Assembly (NCBI RefSeq): GCF_026283945.1
Contig: NZ_JAPDPC010000001.1
Span: forward strand, 248,001 to 312,000
Reading direction: 5' to 3'
From: Dyella humicola
GTDB taxonomy: Bacteria; Pseudomonadota; Gammaproteobacteria; Xanthomonadales; Rhodanobacteraceae
DNA: 64,000 bases
The translations under genes and the position numbers were made by a program. Shown here piece by piece: positions 52,899 through 61,224 of this stretch (positions are counted from its first letter, which is position 1; every line of letters begins with the position of its first letter). The notes under the pieces are model-generated. The model was not told the DNA's origin. It saw nothing but the letters and a program-made list of their open reading frames with translations, and did no database searches.

Positions 52899-52937
52899 TC
52901 ATTCATACAGGTTGGGCGGCTCGCTGCCGCCTTGAAG

Positions 52938-52961
52938 GTCCGCTACCGACCCGTAGCGGAC
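52938..52961. repeat. 24-bp cassette palindrome, copy R8
   Basis: GTCCGCT-accgacccgt-AGCGGAC, perfect arms. It is the last copy of the array. Confidence 0.85.
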
Positions 52962-53402
52962 CTAATAGGAACGTGCACTTGGCTAAAGATCTGGACGCGG
53001 GGGTGATCCGAGCCAGGGCCGGTAGCGAAGGTGAATTGTTTCGAGCATCCAGGCCGCCTCTGGCTCGGGGTGGTTACGTGAAGCTCTCAGCCAAGATGCA
53101 AACGGCAGCCAGTAACGACTCAAATGGGAGCTCGTTGTCGGCACCAAGGAAGTAGACGCGGCACCTGGCAAGCATTGAGTGAACCTCATGGTGGTCGTCC
53201 AAACTATGGGCGCGTTGGGAGCCACCGAGTAGGTCGCGACAGCACCTACGGATGAATTGCCTTCCTGAGCTTTCCTGGCCAGGTAGAAGCCGAGCGCTGC
53301 TGAATAGGTGATGTTTGCAGGTCCACTTGCGAGGACTATTCTAATATCCGTCACGAGGTGGCCTGGCCAAGTCGCTCTGGCTTTGAAAGAGGCACTGCCC
53401 GC
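52962..53402. other. Region without a supported gene after the cassette array
   Basis: 441 bases between R8 and the AraC regulator. Small frames exist on both strands but none has family features or a good ribosome binding site. The regulator promoter should lie at the right end. Confidence 0.4.
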
Positions 53403-54431
53403 ATGTTGCGCATTGACCCTTGGCTCGACGGCGAAGTTTATCCGGCGTACAAGATCGCCGCGTTGGTCTTCGCGTTGTCGAACGAGGGGGTAGACCCGAC
53501 GGCTGCCTTAGAGGGAACGGGCCTTACCCCCGAGCAACTTCAATCCTCTGAGACGCGGGTTTCAAATCGTCAGACGAGACAGACGCTTCTGAACGCTCTT
53601 CAATTATCTTCGACCACAACATGCGGTCTTCGGGCAGGAGAACGCATGCGGGTCACGTCCTATGGTATGTACGGCTACGCACTGATCAGTAGCAGGTCGC
53701 ATCAAGAGGCGTTGCAGTGTGCCCTGAAATACCACCGAGTCATGGGTCCGGTGGCGGAGATGACGTATGCCCAGGAAGGTGATCAAGCTATTTTCATCTA
53801 TACGCCCCTGTTCACGCACGATCCGTCCGATGACTTGTATCGACTGTCGATAGAGTTCCAGTTCTCAAGCCTCCAGACCCTGAACCGCGATTTGCACGGG
53901 CCGAGCTTCAAATTCTCAGACGTTCGCCTGAAGTTTTCGGCGCCGAAAAATGCGCACGAGTACAAGACGTTTTTTGATTGTGACGTCCTGTTCGATCAAC
54001 CGCAGAACGAGCTGCGCTTCGATCTGCGTTGCATGGAAGATCTCATGCAATATGCAGATCCGATCACGAAGGCCATGGCTATGGAAACGTGTGAGAAGGG
54101 CTTAGCCGTCGCCGAAAAATCGGGCGGTATTGCCGGTGAGGTCTACCGGATACTGCTCAAGCATCCCGGGAGATTTCCGAACATAGAAGCGGTAGCTGAG
54201 GCGATGAAGACCAACGCGCGGATCTTGCGTCGGCAACTGAGCGATGAAAATTCATGCTTTCGAAATATCTTGACGGACGCGCGAATGCACTTGGCGGTTG
54301 AATACCTCAAGAACACGGAAATGACCAACGAGGAAATCGCCACCAGACTTGGCTACAGCGAAGCGGCCAATTTTCGACACGCACTTATCCGCTGGGGTCA
54401 ACACAGCCCTTCTCACTACCGCAAACAATAA
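53403..54431 (+). CDS. AraC-family transcriptional regulator (Arabinose_bd-type N-terminal domain)
   Basis: The protein has 342 residues from ATG 53403. The N-terminal ~220 residues follow the OruR/ArgR-like sensor domain ('YPAYKIAALVFALSNEGVDP', 'GMYGYALISSRSHQEALQCA'). The C-terminal HTH is 'PNIEAVAEAMKTNARILRRQ' and 'MTNEEIATRLGYSEAANFRH'. It is directly upstream of, and in the same direction as, the operon at 54770-59555, whose promoter region is duplicated. It is the obvious candidate regulator. Confidence 0.9.
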   Translation: MLRIDPWLDGEVYPAYKIAALVFALSNEGVDPTAALEGTGLTPEQLQSSETRVSNRQTRQTLLNALQLSSTTTCGLRAGERMRVTSYGMYGYALISSRSHQEALQCALKYHRVMGPVAEMTYAQEGDQAIFIYTPLFTHDPSDDLYRLSIEFQFSSLQTLNRDLHGPSFKFSDVRLKFSAPKNAHEYKTFFDCDVLFDQPQNELRFDLRCMEDLMQYADPITKAMAMETCEKGLAVAEKSGGIAGEVYRILLKHPGRFPNIEAVAEAMKTNARILRRQLSDENSCFRNILTDARMHLAVEYLKNTEMTNEEIATRLGYSEAANFRHALIRWGQHSPSHYRKQ

Positions 54432-54513
54432 TTCCCTCATTCGGATCCGCGCCTGGCTAGCGACCATCCCCGCCTCGGTCCCAGGCTGTCGCCACAAAGA
54501 CTTGGTCAAAACT

Positions 54514-54768
54514 AACCCCCATCCCGCACAAATCTAACCTCGTGCGGCAGTGGCCTGACCGATAGCCTTTTCTCCACCGAAGACGAAGGCCGGCATTTCT
54601 GTAGCGAGCCGGCAAACGTCGAATTGTGCGGTCGCGATATTTCGATTCAACACAGCGGTGCCTATGGCGCCAGGGCACGCTTTTGCCCGCCGTCGTGAGG
54701 CAACAACATCATCGAGCGCGAAGCCAATCAGGATCGGGCTCAAATTTGACTTGTACAGCGAGGATTAC
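54514..54768 (+). repeat. 255-bp direct repeat, copy A (promoter/leader region)
   Basis: It runs from AACCCCCATCCCGCACAAAT to the Shine-Dalgarno GGATTACC just before the ATG at 54770. Copy B at 59582-59838 matches it with about a dozen differences by eye. It contains the short dyad GCCGGC-N13-GCCGGC. It fills nearly all the gap between the AraC gene and the catabolic operon. Confidence 0.85.
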
Positions 54769-54769
54769 C

Positions 54770-55750
54770 ATGTCAAACGATCAAAAGACGTCTTTAAATG
54801 TCTCCGGACGGAAGGTGACTGTTGTCGGGGGCGGAGTAATCGGCGCTTCGTGGGCGGCGATCTTCGTGGCGAACGGCATGCGGGTGACCGTCAATGATCC
54901 CGATCCTGACGTTGCGAAGAAGGTCTTCTCGTATTGCGAGGAAGCGAAGCCGTCTATTCGCGCGCTTGGTTACGCCGATTTCAATATCAATGACATCTCT
55001 TTTGAGAGCGACTTGGCAAAGGCGTTGGAAGGTGCTGACTACGTCCAGGAGAATGGTCCCGAGCGGTTGGACTTCAAGAGTGATCTCTGGAAGAGGATTG
55101 AAAGTGAAGCGCCCGAGAACGCTCTTCTTCTCTCATCTAGCTCAGGGATAGAAGCAACGAAGCAGTCTGTGGGGATGAAGCAGCCCGGCCGATTGCTCAT
55201 TGGCCATCCCTTCAATCCTCCTCATCTGATGCCCTTGGTGGAGGTCGTGCCTGGCGAGAAAACGCCCCGTGAGCTAACGGCAGGGGCCATCGAATTCTAC
55301 GAAGCGATCGGGAAAGTTGCGCTTGAGATCAAGGTGGAGGTCCCGGGTTTCGTGGCCAACAGGCTGCAGAGCGCCATCTTCAGGGAGTGCGTCTACCTCG
55401 TGAAGGAGGGCGTCGTTTCGGTCAGTGATCTCGACAAAGTGGTGACGAGCTCACTGGGCATTCGTTGGGCGACCGGAGGACCCTTCCTCTCGTTTCATCT
55501 CGGAGGCGGCGCCGGTGGGTTCGCGCATTTCATTGACCACCTTGCTCCGGGTATGGCCTCACGTTGGAAAGGCCAGATGGCGACGGATGTTCAATTTGAT
55601 GAGGACACGAACAAGCTGCTCCTCACTCAGATTCGTGAGGCCTACGGCAATTCATCTATCCCGCTTCTCAACGCAGAGCGGGATGTCAAGGAAGTTGCCG
55701 TCATAAAGGGGTTGCAGGGCGGCATCGATAGGTTGGACGGAGCCGTATGA
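54770..55750 (+). CDS. 3-hydroxyacyl-CoA dehydrogenase family protein (NAD-binding)
   Basis: The protein has 326 residues from ATG 54770, with GAGG 8 nt upstream. The nucleotide motif 'VTVVGGGVIGASWAAIFVAN' is near 15-34. The catalytic region 'LLIGHPFNPPHLMPLVEVVP' holds the His-Pro-x-Asn-Pro-Pro motif. 'EVPGFVANRLQSAIFRECVY' begins the C-terminal dimerisation domain. It resembles L-carnitine/L-gulonate-type dehydrogenases of this family more than FadB. First gene of the operon. Confidence 0.88.
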   Translation: MSNDQKTSLNVSGRKVTVVGGGVIGASWAAIFVANGMRVTVNDPDPDVAKKVFSYCEEAKPSIRALGYADFNINDISFESDLAKALEGADYVQENGPERLDFKSDLWKRIESEAPENALLLSSSSGIEATKQSVGMKQPGRLLIGHPFNPPHLMPLVEVVPGEKTPRELTAGAIEFYEAIGKVALEIKVEVPGFVANRLQSAIFRECVYLVKEGVVSVSDLDKVVTSSLGIRWATGGPFLSFHLGGGAGGFAHFIDHLAPGMASRWKGQMATDVQFDEDTNKLLLTQIREAYGNSSIPLLNAERDVKEVAVIKGLQGGIDRLDGAV

Positions 55751-55798
55751 AAACTTCCCACGTCGAAGCCACGATCCTACGACTGAAGGACAACCCCG

Positions 55799-56689
55799 AT
55801 GCAAGCTGAGCAGACCACCGGCTTCAAACGAATCGCTGCTTTGCGCATCGATCAGCCGTCGATATTTTCGATCAACCATGCGGGCGGCGACTTCCAGGTG
55901 ATTGTCGATGACCTGGACGGCGTGCCTGACGGCATTCAAGTCGACAAACGCAGCAACGTCGTCTACTGGACAAACATGGGTCGAGATTTCAACGCCGACG
56001 ATGGTAGCGTTGAAGCGATGGTCCTCGATGGAACCAAGCGAACGCTGCTTGCAGGCCGTGGAGCATTGACGACGCCAAAGCAAATCGTCCTGGATGACGA
56101 GCGCAACTTGCTCTACTGGTGCGATCGCGAAGGATCCGCCGTATTTCGCAGCAAGACCGATGGCAGCGAACTGACCCGGTTGGTTGATCGATCGAGTGCG
56201 GTCGGAGGGAAAGGGGCCATGCTCAACCAGTGCGTCGGCATTGCGTTGGATAAGTCCAATGACCGTCTTCTTTGGACGCAGAAGGGGCCACCCAAGGGCG
56301 GGCAAGGACGGATCTTCTGCGCGGGTCTGGAGGTTCCCGCCGGTGAAACGGCCTCTAACCGATCGGACATCAAGGTGCTTCTCGAGCATCTTCCTGAGCC
56401 GATCGATCTGGAGATCGACGCCGAAAACTCGCTGCTCTATTGGACGGATCGCGGCGCGCCGCCTTACGGCAACAGCCTAAATCGAGCCACGCTCAGCCCT
56501 CATGGGCTCATCGAGCCACAAGTCATTTGCACTGGCTTCGCCGAAGCCATTGGTCTGGCGGTCGACGCGACAGCGCACGTTGCGTACGTGGCGGACCTCG
56601 CCGGTCAGATCTGGTGCGTTGACCTTGGAACGGGAAGGTCCGAGGTGATGTTCAAGCGCGGAAGGATTACCGGCATTGCTCTCTATTGA
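55799..56689 (+). CDS. YWTD/SMP-30-like beta-propeller protein
   Basis: The protein has 296 residues. It has repeated propeller blades with the YWT-like motif: 'DKRSNVVYWTNMGRDFNADD', 'DDERNLLYWCDREG', 'DKSNDRLLWTQKG', 'DAENSLLYWTDRGA' and 'DATAHVAYVADLAG'. This is typical of LDL-receptor class B/SMP-30-type six-bladed propellers that act as lactonases or binding proteins. No signal peptide, so cytoplasmic. Second gene of the operon. Confidence 0.8.
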   Translation: MQAEQTTGFKRIAALRIDQPSIFSINHAGGDFQVIVDDLDGVPDGIQVDKRSNVVYWTNMGRDFNADDGSVEAMVLDGTKRTLLAGRGALTTPKQIVLDDERNLLYWCDREGSAVFRSKTDGSELTRLVDRSSAVGGKGAMLNQCVGIALDKSNDRLLWTQKGPPKGGQGRIFCAGLEVPAGETASNRSDIKVLLEHLPEPIDLEIDAENSLLYWTDRGAPPYGNSLNRATLSPHGLIEPQVICTGFAEAIGLAVDATAHVAYVADLAGQIWCVDLGTGRSEVMFKRGRITGIALY

Positions 56690-56727
56690 GCGACTTCTAC
56701 CACTTACTTTTTTTCAGGTGAAATACG

Positions 56728-58254
56728 ATGAAAGCTGAAATGAATCTCGAAGGGCGGATTCGCCAAAATTTGAAGAATCGCGTTGCCAGCGATTCTGCGG
56801 ATTCTTTTGATATCCGGGCGGAAACCGAGGCCGTATTGAACGACGTCGGTGCTTCCTTGGCAGAATTTGGAGGCGACATATCATTCTATGGCCAGGACCC
56901 GATCATCCCTAGCGTTCTTCGTTATGGCGCGTTCTCCGCGATCGGCTTGGCAGCCAAAGCCGCACAAGTAGCTTCGATATGGAAAATGAAGACGGGCCAG
57001 TCACAAGACATCCGAGTGGACGTCCGAAAGGCCCTGCGTCGTTTTGCGACCTTCTACGAAGGCTATCTGGAGACGGTTAACGGATTCCCGGGAAAAACGG
57101 ACTCAGAGGGTGATTCGGGGGTACGTCGAAACTACTACAAGTGCAAGGACGGCCGCTGGATCTACTTGACATGCAACTACCCCGCGTTGCGCACCAAGGC
57201 CCTACAGCTGTTGCAGTCGGCTCCCGGTGAGAAATTCGTGGCTGAAGCCATTGCAACATGGGATTCGTTCACTCTGGAGCAAGCTGCTGAGGAGGCGGGG
57301 GTACCCATGCATGTCCTGCGCTCGCCGGAGGAGTTCCTTTCACTGGACCTGTTCCAAGAAACAATCAAAAACATGCCACTCATCTCGGTCGAGAAGTTGG
57401 CGGACAGCGATCCCATGCCGTTTCAGTCGCACGGTGACGTGCTTGGAGGTATTCGCGCGCTGGGCCTCGGACACGTTATTGCGGGAGCTGGCGTGGGGCG
57501 AGCATTGGCCCTACATGGTGCGGACGTACTCAACATCTGGCGTCCGAATGACTACGAGCACTCGGTATTTCACTACACGTCTAATGTTGGCATGCGCTCG
57601 GCCATGCTCGACATGACTGTGAAGCCAGGGGACAGGGCCAAGTTCGACGACTTGCTGGCAGGTTCCGACGTCTTCTTTTCCAATCGACGCAACGGCTTCC
57701 TGCAGCGGCATGGGTTGACGGCTGAAGAGCTTTGCAAGAACCATCCTGGTCTCATTTGTGCGTCTATCTATTTCAATGGCGAGCAGGGCGTTTGGTCCAA
57801 TCGCGTTGGCTTCGATGTCTCCACAGGCGCGTTTGCAGGCCCGTACTGGCTGGAGAGCGAAAACGGGAGTCGTGGTCCTATCGATCAACCGCGCATGACA
57901 CCGCAGATCGGCATCATCAGCGACTACGTGGCTGCGTGGCTTGGAACCGTTGGGATTCTGCAGGCGCTCAAACGTCGCGCCGTCGAAGGCGGCAGCTACA
58001 AGGTCAGCGTTTCATTGACGCGCACCGTTTCTTGGTTGATGTCGCTGGGCATCTTCGATCAGGAATATGCACGATCGACGGCCAACTCGAACGATGAGCA
58101 CGCCTATATCGACCCAGATCCCATCCTGGCCGAGACTCCGATGGGCTTGTACAGGGGCGTGGCCGAGCAGGTAGAGATGACCCGCACCCCGGGGCACTAC
58201 AAACACCTGCTGTTGCCACTGCGCTCCAGTAAGCCGGAATGGGAGGAGGTCTAG
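56728..58254 (+). CDS. CaiB/BaiF-type (class III) CoA transferase with permuted halves
   Basis: The protein has 508 residues. Residues about 60-235 resemble the C-terminal part of class III transferases ('YYKCKDGRWIYLTCNYPALR', 'FTLEQAAEEAGVPMHVLRSP'). Residues about 245-440 resemble the N-terminal part ('GIRALGLGHVIAGAGVGRAL', 'LDMTVKPGDRAKFDDLLAGS', 'AEELCKNHPGLICASI'). The presumed catalytic Asp is D399 in 'QIGIISDYVAAWLG'. The usual order is reversed, or a tandem has lost parts. Substrate acid and CoA donor are unknown. It is followed by NDH-2 after 2 nt. Confidence 0.8.
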   Translation: MKAEMNLEGRIRQNLKNRVASDSADSFDIRAETEAVLNDVGASLAEFGGDISFYGQDPIIPSVLRYGAFSAIGLAAKAAQVASIWKMKTGQSQDIRVDVRKALRRFATFYEGYLETVNGFPGKTDSEGDSGVRRNYYKCKDGRWIYLTCNYPALRTKALQLLQSAPGEKFVAEAIATWDSFTLEQAAEEAGVPMHVLRSPEEFLSLDLFQETIKNMPLISVEKLADSDPMPFQSHGDVLGGIRALGLGHVIAGAGVGRALALHGADVLNIWRPNDYEHSVFHYTSNVGMRSAMLDMTVKPGDRAKFDDLLAGSDVFFSNRRNGFLQRHGLTAEELCKNHPGLICASIYFNGEQGVWSNRVGFDVSTGAFAGPYWLESENGSRGPIDQPRMTPQIGIISDYVAAWLGTVGILQALKRRAVEGGSYKVSVSLTRTVSWLMSLGIFDQEYARSTANSNDEHAYIDPDPILAETPMGLYRGVAEQVEMTRTPGHYKHLLLPLRSSKPEWEEV

Positions 58255-58256
58255 TC

Positions 58257-59555
58257 ATGGCCTCTAAGGCTGGAACGATTACGCCCTTGAAGATGGCACG
58301 GAAGCCAAGGGTGATCATCATCGGCGGCGGGTTTGGTGGGATAGCCGCGGCGCGGGCCCTTCGGAATGCCGATGCGGAGATCCTTCTCATCGATCGACGC
58401 AATCACCACATCTTCCAGCCACTGCTCTATCAGGTGGCGACTTCGGTTCTCTCTTCCGCCGAAGTCGCTGCGCCCATCCGAGAGTTGGAGGTACGCCAGA
58501 AAAACCTGAGTGTCCTTCTTGCGGAAGTCACCGGCGCTAATCTCACTGAGCGCACCATTGATGCGGTGGCCCCGGCAGGTGAGGCGCGCAGAATAGGATT
58601 CGATCATCTCATCGTGGCCACGGGATCTATCCCGAGCTATTTCGGACATGACGAGCTTGTAAGTCATGCACCATCGTTGAAGAATTTGAACCATGCGGAG
58701 AGGATTCGAACCAAGATACTAGTGGCGTTCGAACGAGCCGCCGCGACCAGTGATGAAGGCGAACGCGAACGGTGCATGACGTTCGTCCTGGTTGGCGCTG
58801 GGGCGACCGGTGTGGAGCTTGCAGCGTCATTGGCAGATCTGGCGAAGTCGACGTTGCGACGCAACTTTCGCTACATCAATCCAGCGGATGCTCGCATTGT
58901 CTTGCTGGACGGCGCGGATCGAATTCTGCCGAGCTTTTCCATGCAGGCTTCCGACGCAGTGGCCATTCGCCTTAAAAAGCTTGGTGTGGAGGTCGTGACG
59001 GGAGTCAAGGTCGAAACCGTTGATGAGAACGGTGTGGTAGCTGGCGGTAACCATATCTCAAGCGCCACGGTTCTCTGGACAGCGGGCGTCGTGGCATCAC
59101 CGATTCCACGTATGCTTGGCATACCAACGGACCACGCTGGTCGGGCCCTCGTAGACCCATTTATGAGGGTCGCGCCGCATGTTTTTGTGATCGGCGATGC
59201 GGCGTCAATTACGCAAGGCCAGCATCCGGTCCCCGGTGTTGCGCAGGCCGCGATCCAGCAGGGGAGGTATGTTGGTCGACTGATCGCGAAAGAGCTAATC
59301 GGGCGTACGGTAGAAACAACCTTTCGCTACTTCGACCTGGGAAACATGGCGGTTGTCGGCAAGAACTATGCGGTGCTTCAGCGAGGATCGCTGCACGCAA
59401 GCGGCATTCTTACCTGGCTCCTTTGGGCATTCGTTCACATACTGACACTGCCACGGCTGCAAAACCGATTTCGGGTACAGAACCAATGGCTCTGGTCATA
59501 TCTAACCAGGCAGCGAAGTTCGCGACTGATTCGAGAGGAACCTGGTCCGACCTAG
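58257..59555 (+). CDS. NAD(P)/FAD-dependent oxidoreductase, type II NADH dehydrogenase (NDH-2)
   Basis: The protein has 432 residues from ATG 58257 (gggaggagg upstream). The two dinucleotide motifs are 'VIIIGGGFGGIAAARAL' near 19-35 and 'FVLVGAGATGVELAASLADL' near 175-194. 'VIGDAASITQ' closes the FAD site. The C-terminal hydrophobic segment 'ILTWLLWAFVHILTLPRL' anchors it to the membrane, as in NDH-2. It may reoxidise NADH from the dehydrogenase encoded first in this operon. Confidence 0.9.
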   Translation: MASKAGTITPLKMARKPRVIIIGGGFGGIAAARALRNADAEILLIDRRNHHIFQPLLYQVATSVLSSAEVAAPIRELEVRQKNLSVLLAEVTGANLTERTIDAVAPAGEARRIGFDHLIVATGSIPSYFGHDELVSHAPSLKNLNHAERIRTKILVAFERAAATSDEGERERCMTFVLVGAGATGVELAASLADLAKSTLRRNFRYINPADARIVLLDGADRILPSFSMQASDAVAIRLKKLGVEVVTGVKVETVDENGVVAGGNHISSATVLWTAGVVASPIPRMLGIPTDHAGRALVDPFMRVAPHVFVIGDAASITQGQHPVPGVAQAAIQQGRYVGRLIAKELIGRTVETTFRYFDLGNMAVVGKNYAVLQRGSLHASGILTWLLWAFVHILTLPRLQNRFRVQNQWLWSYLTRQRSSRLIREEPGPT

Positions 59556-59581
59556 CGCAGCTGCCGTTTCGGCATACTAAC

Positions 59582-59838
59582 AACCCCCATCCCGCACAAA
59601 TCCAACCTCGTGCAGCAGTGGCCTGACCGATAGCCTTTTCTCCACCGAAGACGAAGGCCGGCATTTCTGTAGCGAGCCGGCAAACGTCGAATTGTGCGGT
59701 CGCGATATTTCGATTCAACACAGCGGTGCCTATGGCGCCAGGGCACGCCTTTGCCCGTCGTCGTGAGGCAACAACAGTCATCGAGCTCGAAGGCAATCAG
59801 GACCGGGCTCAAATGTGACTTGTACAGCGTGGTTTACC
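59582..59838 (+). repeat. 255-bp direct repeat, copy B
   Basis: Counterpart of 54514-54768. The match ends at TTTACC; a new Shine-Dalgarno (GAGGAAATC) then precedes ATG 59848. Together the two copies bracket about 5 kb containing the four-gene operon. Confidence 0.85.
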
Positions 59839-59847
59839 GAGGAAATC

Positions 59848-59991
59848 ATGACAAAGCTCAAGTACAACGCCATGGCAGCGGAAGAGATGCAGCTTTTTGC
59901 CGAGCAAGCTCGCGATCGCGGAGCGTCACTTTCCAATGCAGATAGGAGATCGCGCACTCAGCCGCGCCATGTTGCTCGCATTACGAGATGA
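59848..59991 (+). CDS. 47-residue ORF, possibly a truncated gene
   Basis: It starts after a good Shine-Dalgarno (GAGGAAATC) and begins MTKLKYNAMAAEEMQLFAEQ, then ends at TGA 59991. The +1 frame stays open to 60211 but has no family character, so a frameshifted remnant is possible. It is the gene driven by repeat copy B. Confidence 0.4.
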   Translation: MTKLKYNAMAAEEMQLFAEQARDRGASLSNADRRSRTQPRHVARITR

Positions 59992-60207
59992 CAACCTACG
60001 CCTCGCAGGGCTCGTGCAGTCAAGTCGCGACGTACGTAGTGACATGACGATAGCTTGCTTTCTCGGTGGCTGGATCGACGAGGCGGGCCGTCGCACTTGG
60101 CTTCTGTCAAAGGCCAGTCGATTCGCACGGAACCCGTCTACCAGCATTCAGCAAGAACAGACTTTTTTTCGCAGGCAAACATTGTCCATTACTAGGAGTC
60201 GACTTTT

Positions 60208-61224
60208 ATGAAACACATTAAGGTACCTTTGGTGGTTGCTGCTCTGACATGCTCATTCGTCGGAGTGGCGTCGGCGGCCACTCCGCTTGAGCCGGCAACG
60301 CAGAAGTTTATCGATGGCCTTGCCGCCGCAGGCGGCCCGCCCATTTACACGCTAACTCCCGACCAGGCCCGCAAGGTCCTTGACGACGCGCAGTCTGGCC
60401 CTGTCAATGTGTCGGCGGCGCATATCGAGGATCGTACGATTCCGGTTGGCCCCAAGGGAACAACGCGCATTCGCATCATCCGTCCTGACGACGTTGGAGG
60501 GGTGTCTCCAGTGGTGATGTACTACCACGGTGCTGGCTGGGTCATGGGCGACGTGAAGACGCACGATCGCTTGGTGCGCGAGCTCGCGAATGGCACCAAG
60601 GCAACGGTTGTCTTCGTCGACTACGATCGCTCACCGGAGGCTCAGTATCCGATCGCGATAGAAGAAGACTATGCAGCGACCAAGTACGTTGCCGAGCACG
60701 CCAAGGAACTGAATGTCGATGCTTCGCGCATGGCGATTGCTGGAGATAGCGTTGGCGGCAACATGGTTGCAGTGGTATCGCTCCTGGACAAAGAGCGCAA
60801 GGGTCCGGCCATCAAAGCGCAGTTGCTGTTCTATCCGGTCACGGATGCCAGCATGAGTGACGTTTCTTATGCACAGTTTGCCGATGGTCCGTGGCTGACG
60901 AAGGCCGGCATGAAGTGGTTCTGGAACGCCTACCTCCCGGATGTATCCAAGCGTATGGACCCGCATGTTTCGCCCCTTAATGCGTCGTTGGAGCAACTTA
61001 GTGGCCTGCCGCCAGCGCTGATCATTACGGACGAAAATGACGTCCTCCGTGACGAGGGTGAAGCCTATGCTCGCAAACTATCTGAGGCGGGCGTGCGTGT
61101 GACGTCCACGCGTTATAGCGGGACAATTCACGACTTCGTGATGCTGAATGCACTTGCAGATACCCCCGCGGCACGCGCGGCGACCCAGGAGGGCATTGAT
61201 TTCCTCAAAGAGCATTTGCACTGA
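60208..61224 (+). CDS. Secreted alpha/beta hydrolase (HSL-type esterase/lipase)
   Basis: The protein has 338 residues with a signal peptide 'HIKVPLVVAALTCSFVGVAS' cleaved near AA. The oxyanion motif is 'YYHGAGWVMGD' (an HGAG variant of HGGG), nucleophile GDSVGG near 180, acid in 'IITDENDVLRDEGE' and His in 'IHDFVMLN'. It belongs to the hormone-sensitive lipase family of acetyl esterases. It may release the acid consumed by the preceding operon, which is inference. Confidence 0.9.
   Translation: MKHIKVPLVVAALTCSFVGVASAATPLEPATQKFIDGLAAAGGPPIYTLTPDQARKVLDDAQSGPVNVSAAHIEDRTIPVGPKGTTRIRIIRPDDVGGVSPVVMYYHGAGWVMGDVKTHDRLVRELANGTKATVVFVDYDRSPEAQYPIAIEEDYAATKYVAEHAKELNVDASRMAIAGDSVGGNMVAVVSLLDKERKGPAIKAQLLFYPVTDASMSDVSYAQFADGPWLTKAGMKWFWNAYLPDVSKRMDPHVSPLNASLEQLSGLPPALIITDENDVLRDEGEAYARKLSEAGVRVTSTRYSGTIHDFVMLNALADTPAARAATQEGIDFLKEHLH

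Noticed and set aside
50653-52961. Reading the 24-bp palindromes as integron attC sites
   Set aside because: They lack the GTTRRRY/RYYYAAC core pair and the long bulged arms of attC, and there is no IntI gene in the window.
50653-52961. Reading the palindromes as a CRISPR array
   Set aside because: The spacing is 420-510 bp, each interval holds a gene, and there are no cas genes.
52983-53354. 123-residue minus-strand ORF before the AraC gene
   Set aside because: It has no family features and no good ribosome binding site, and overlaps likely regulatory sequence.
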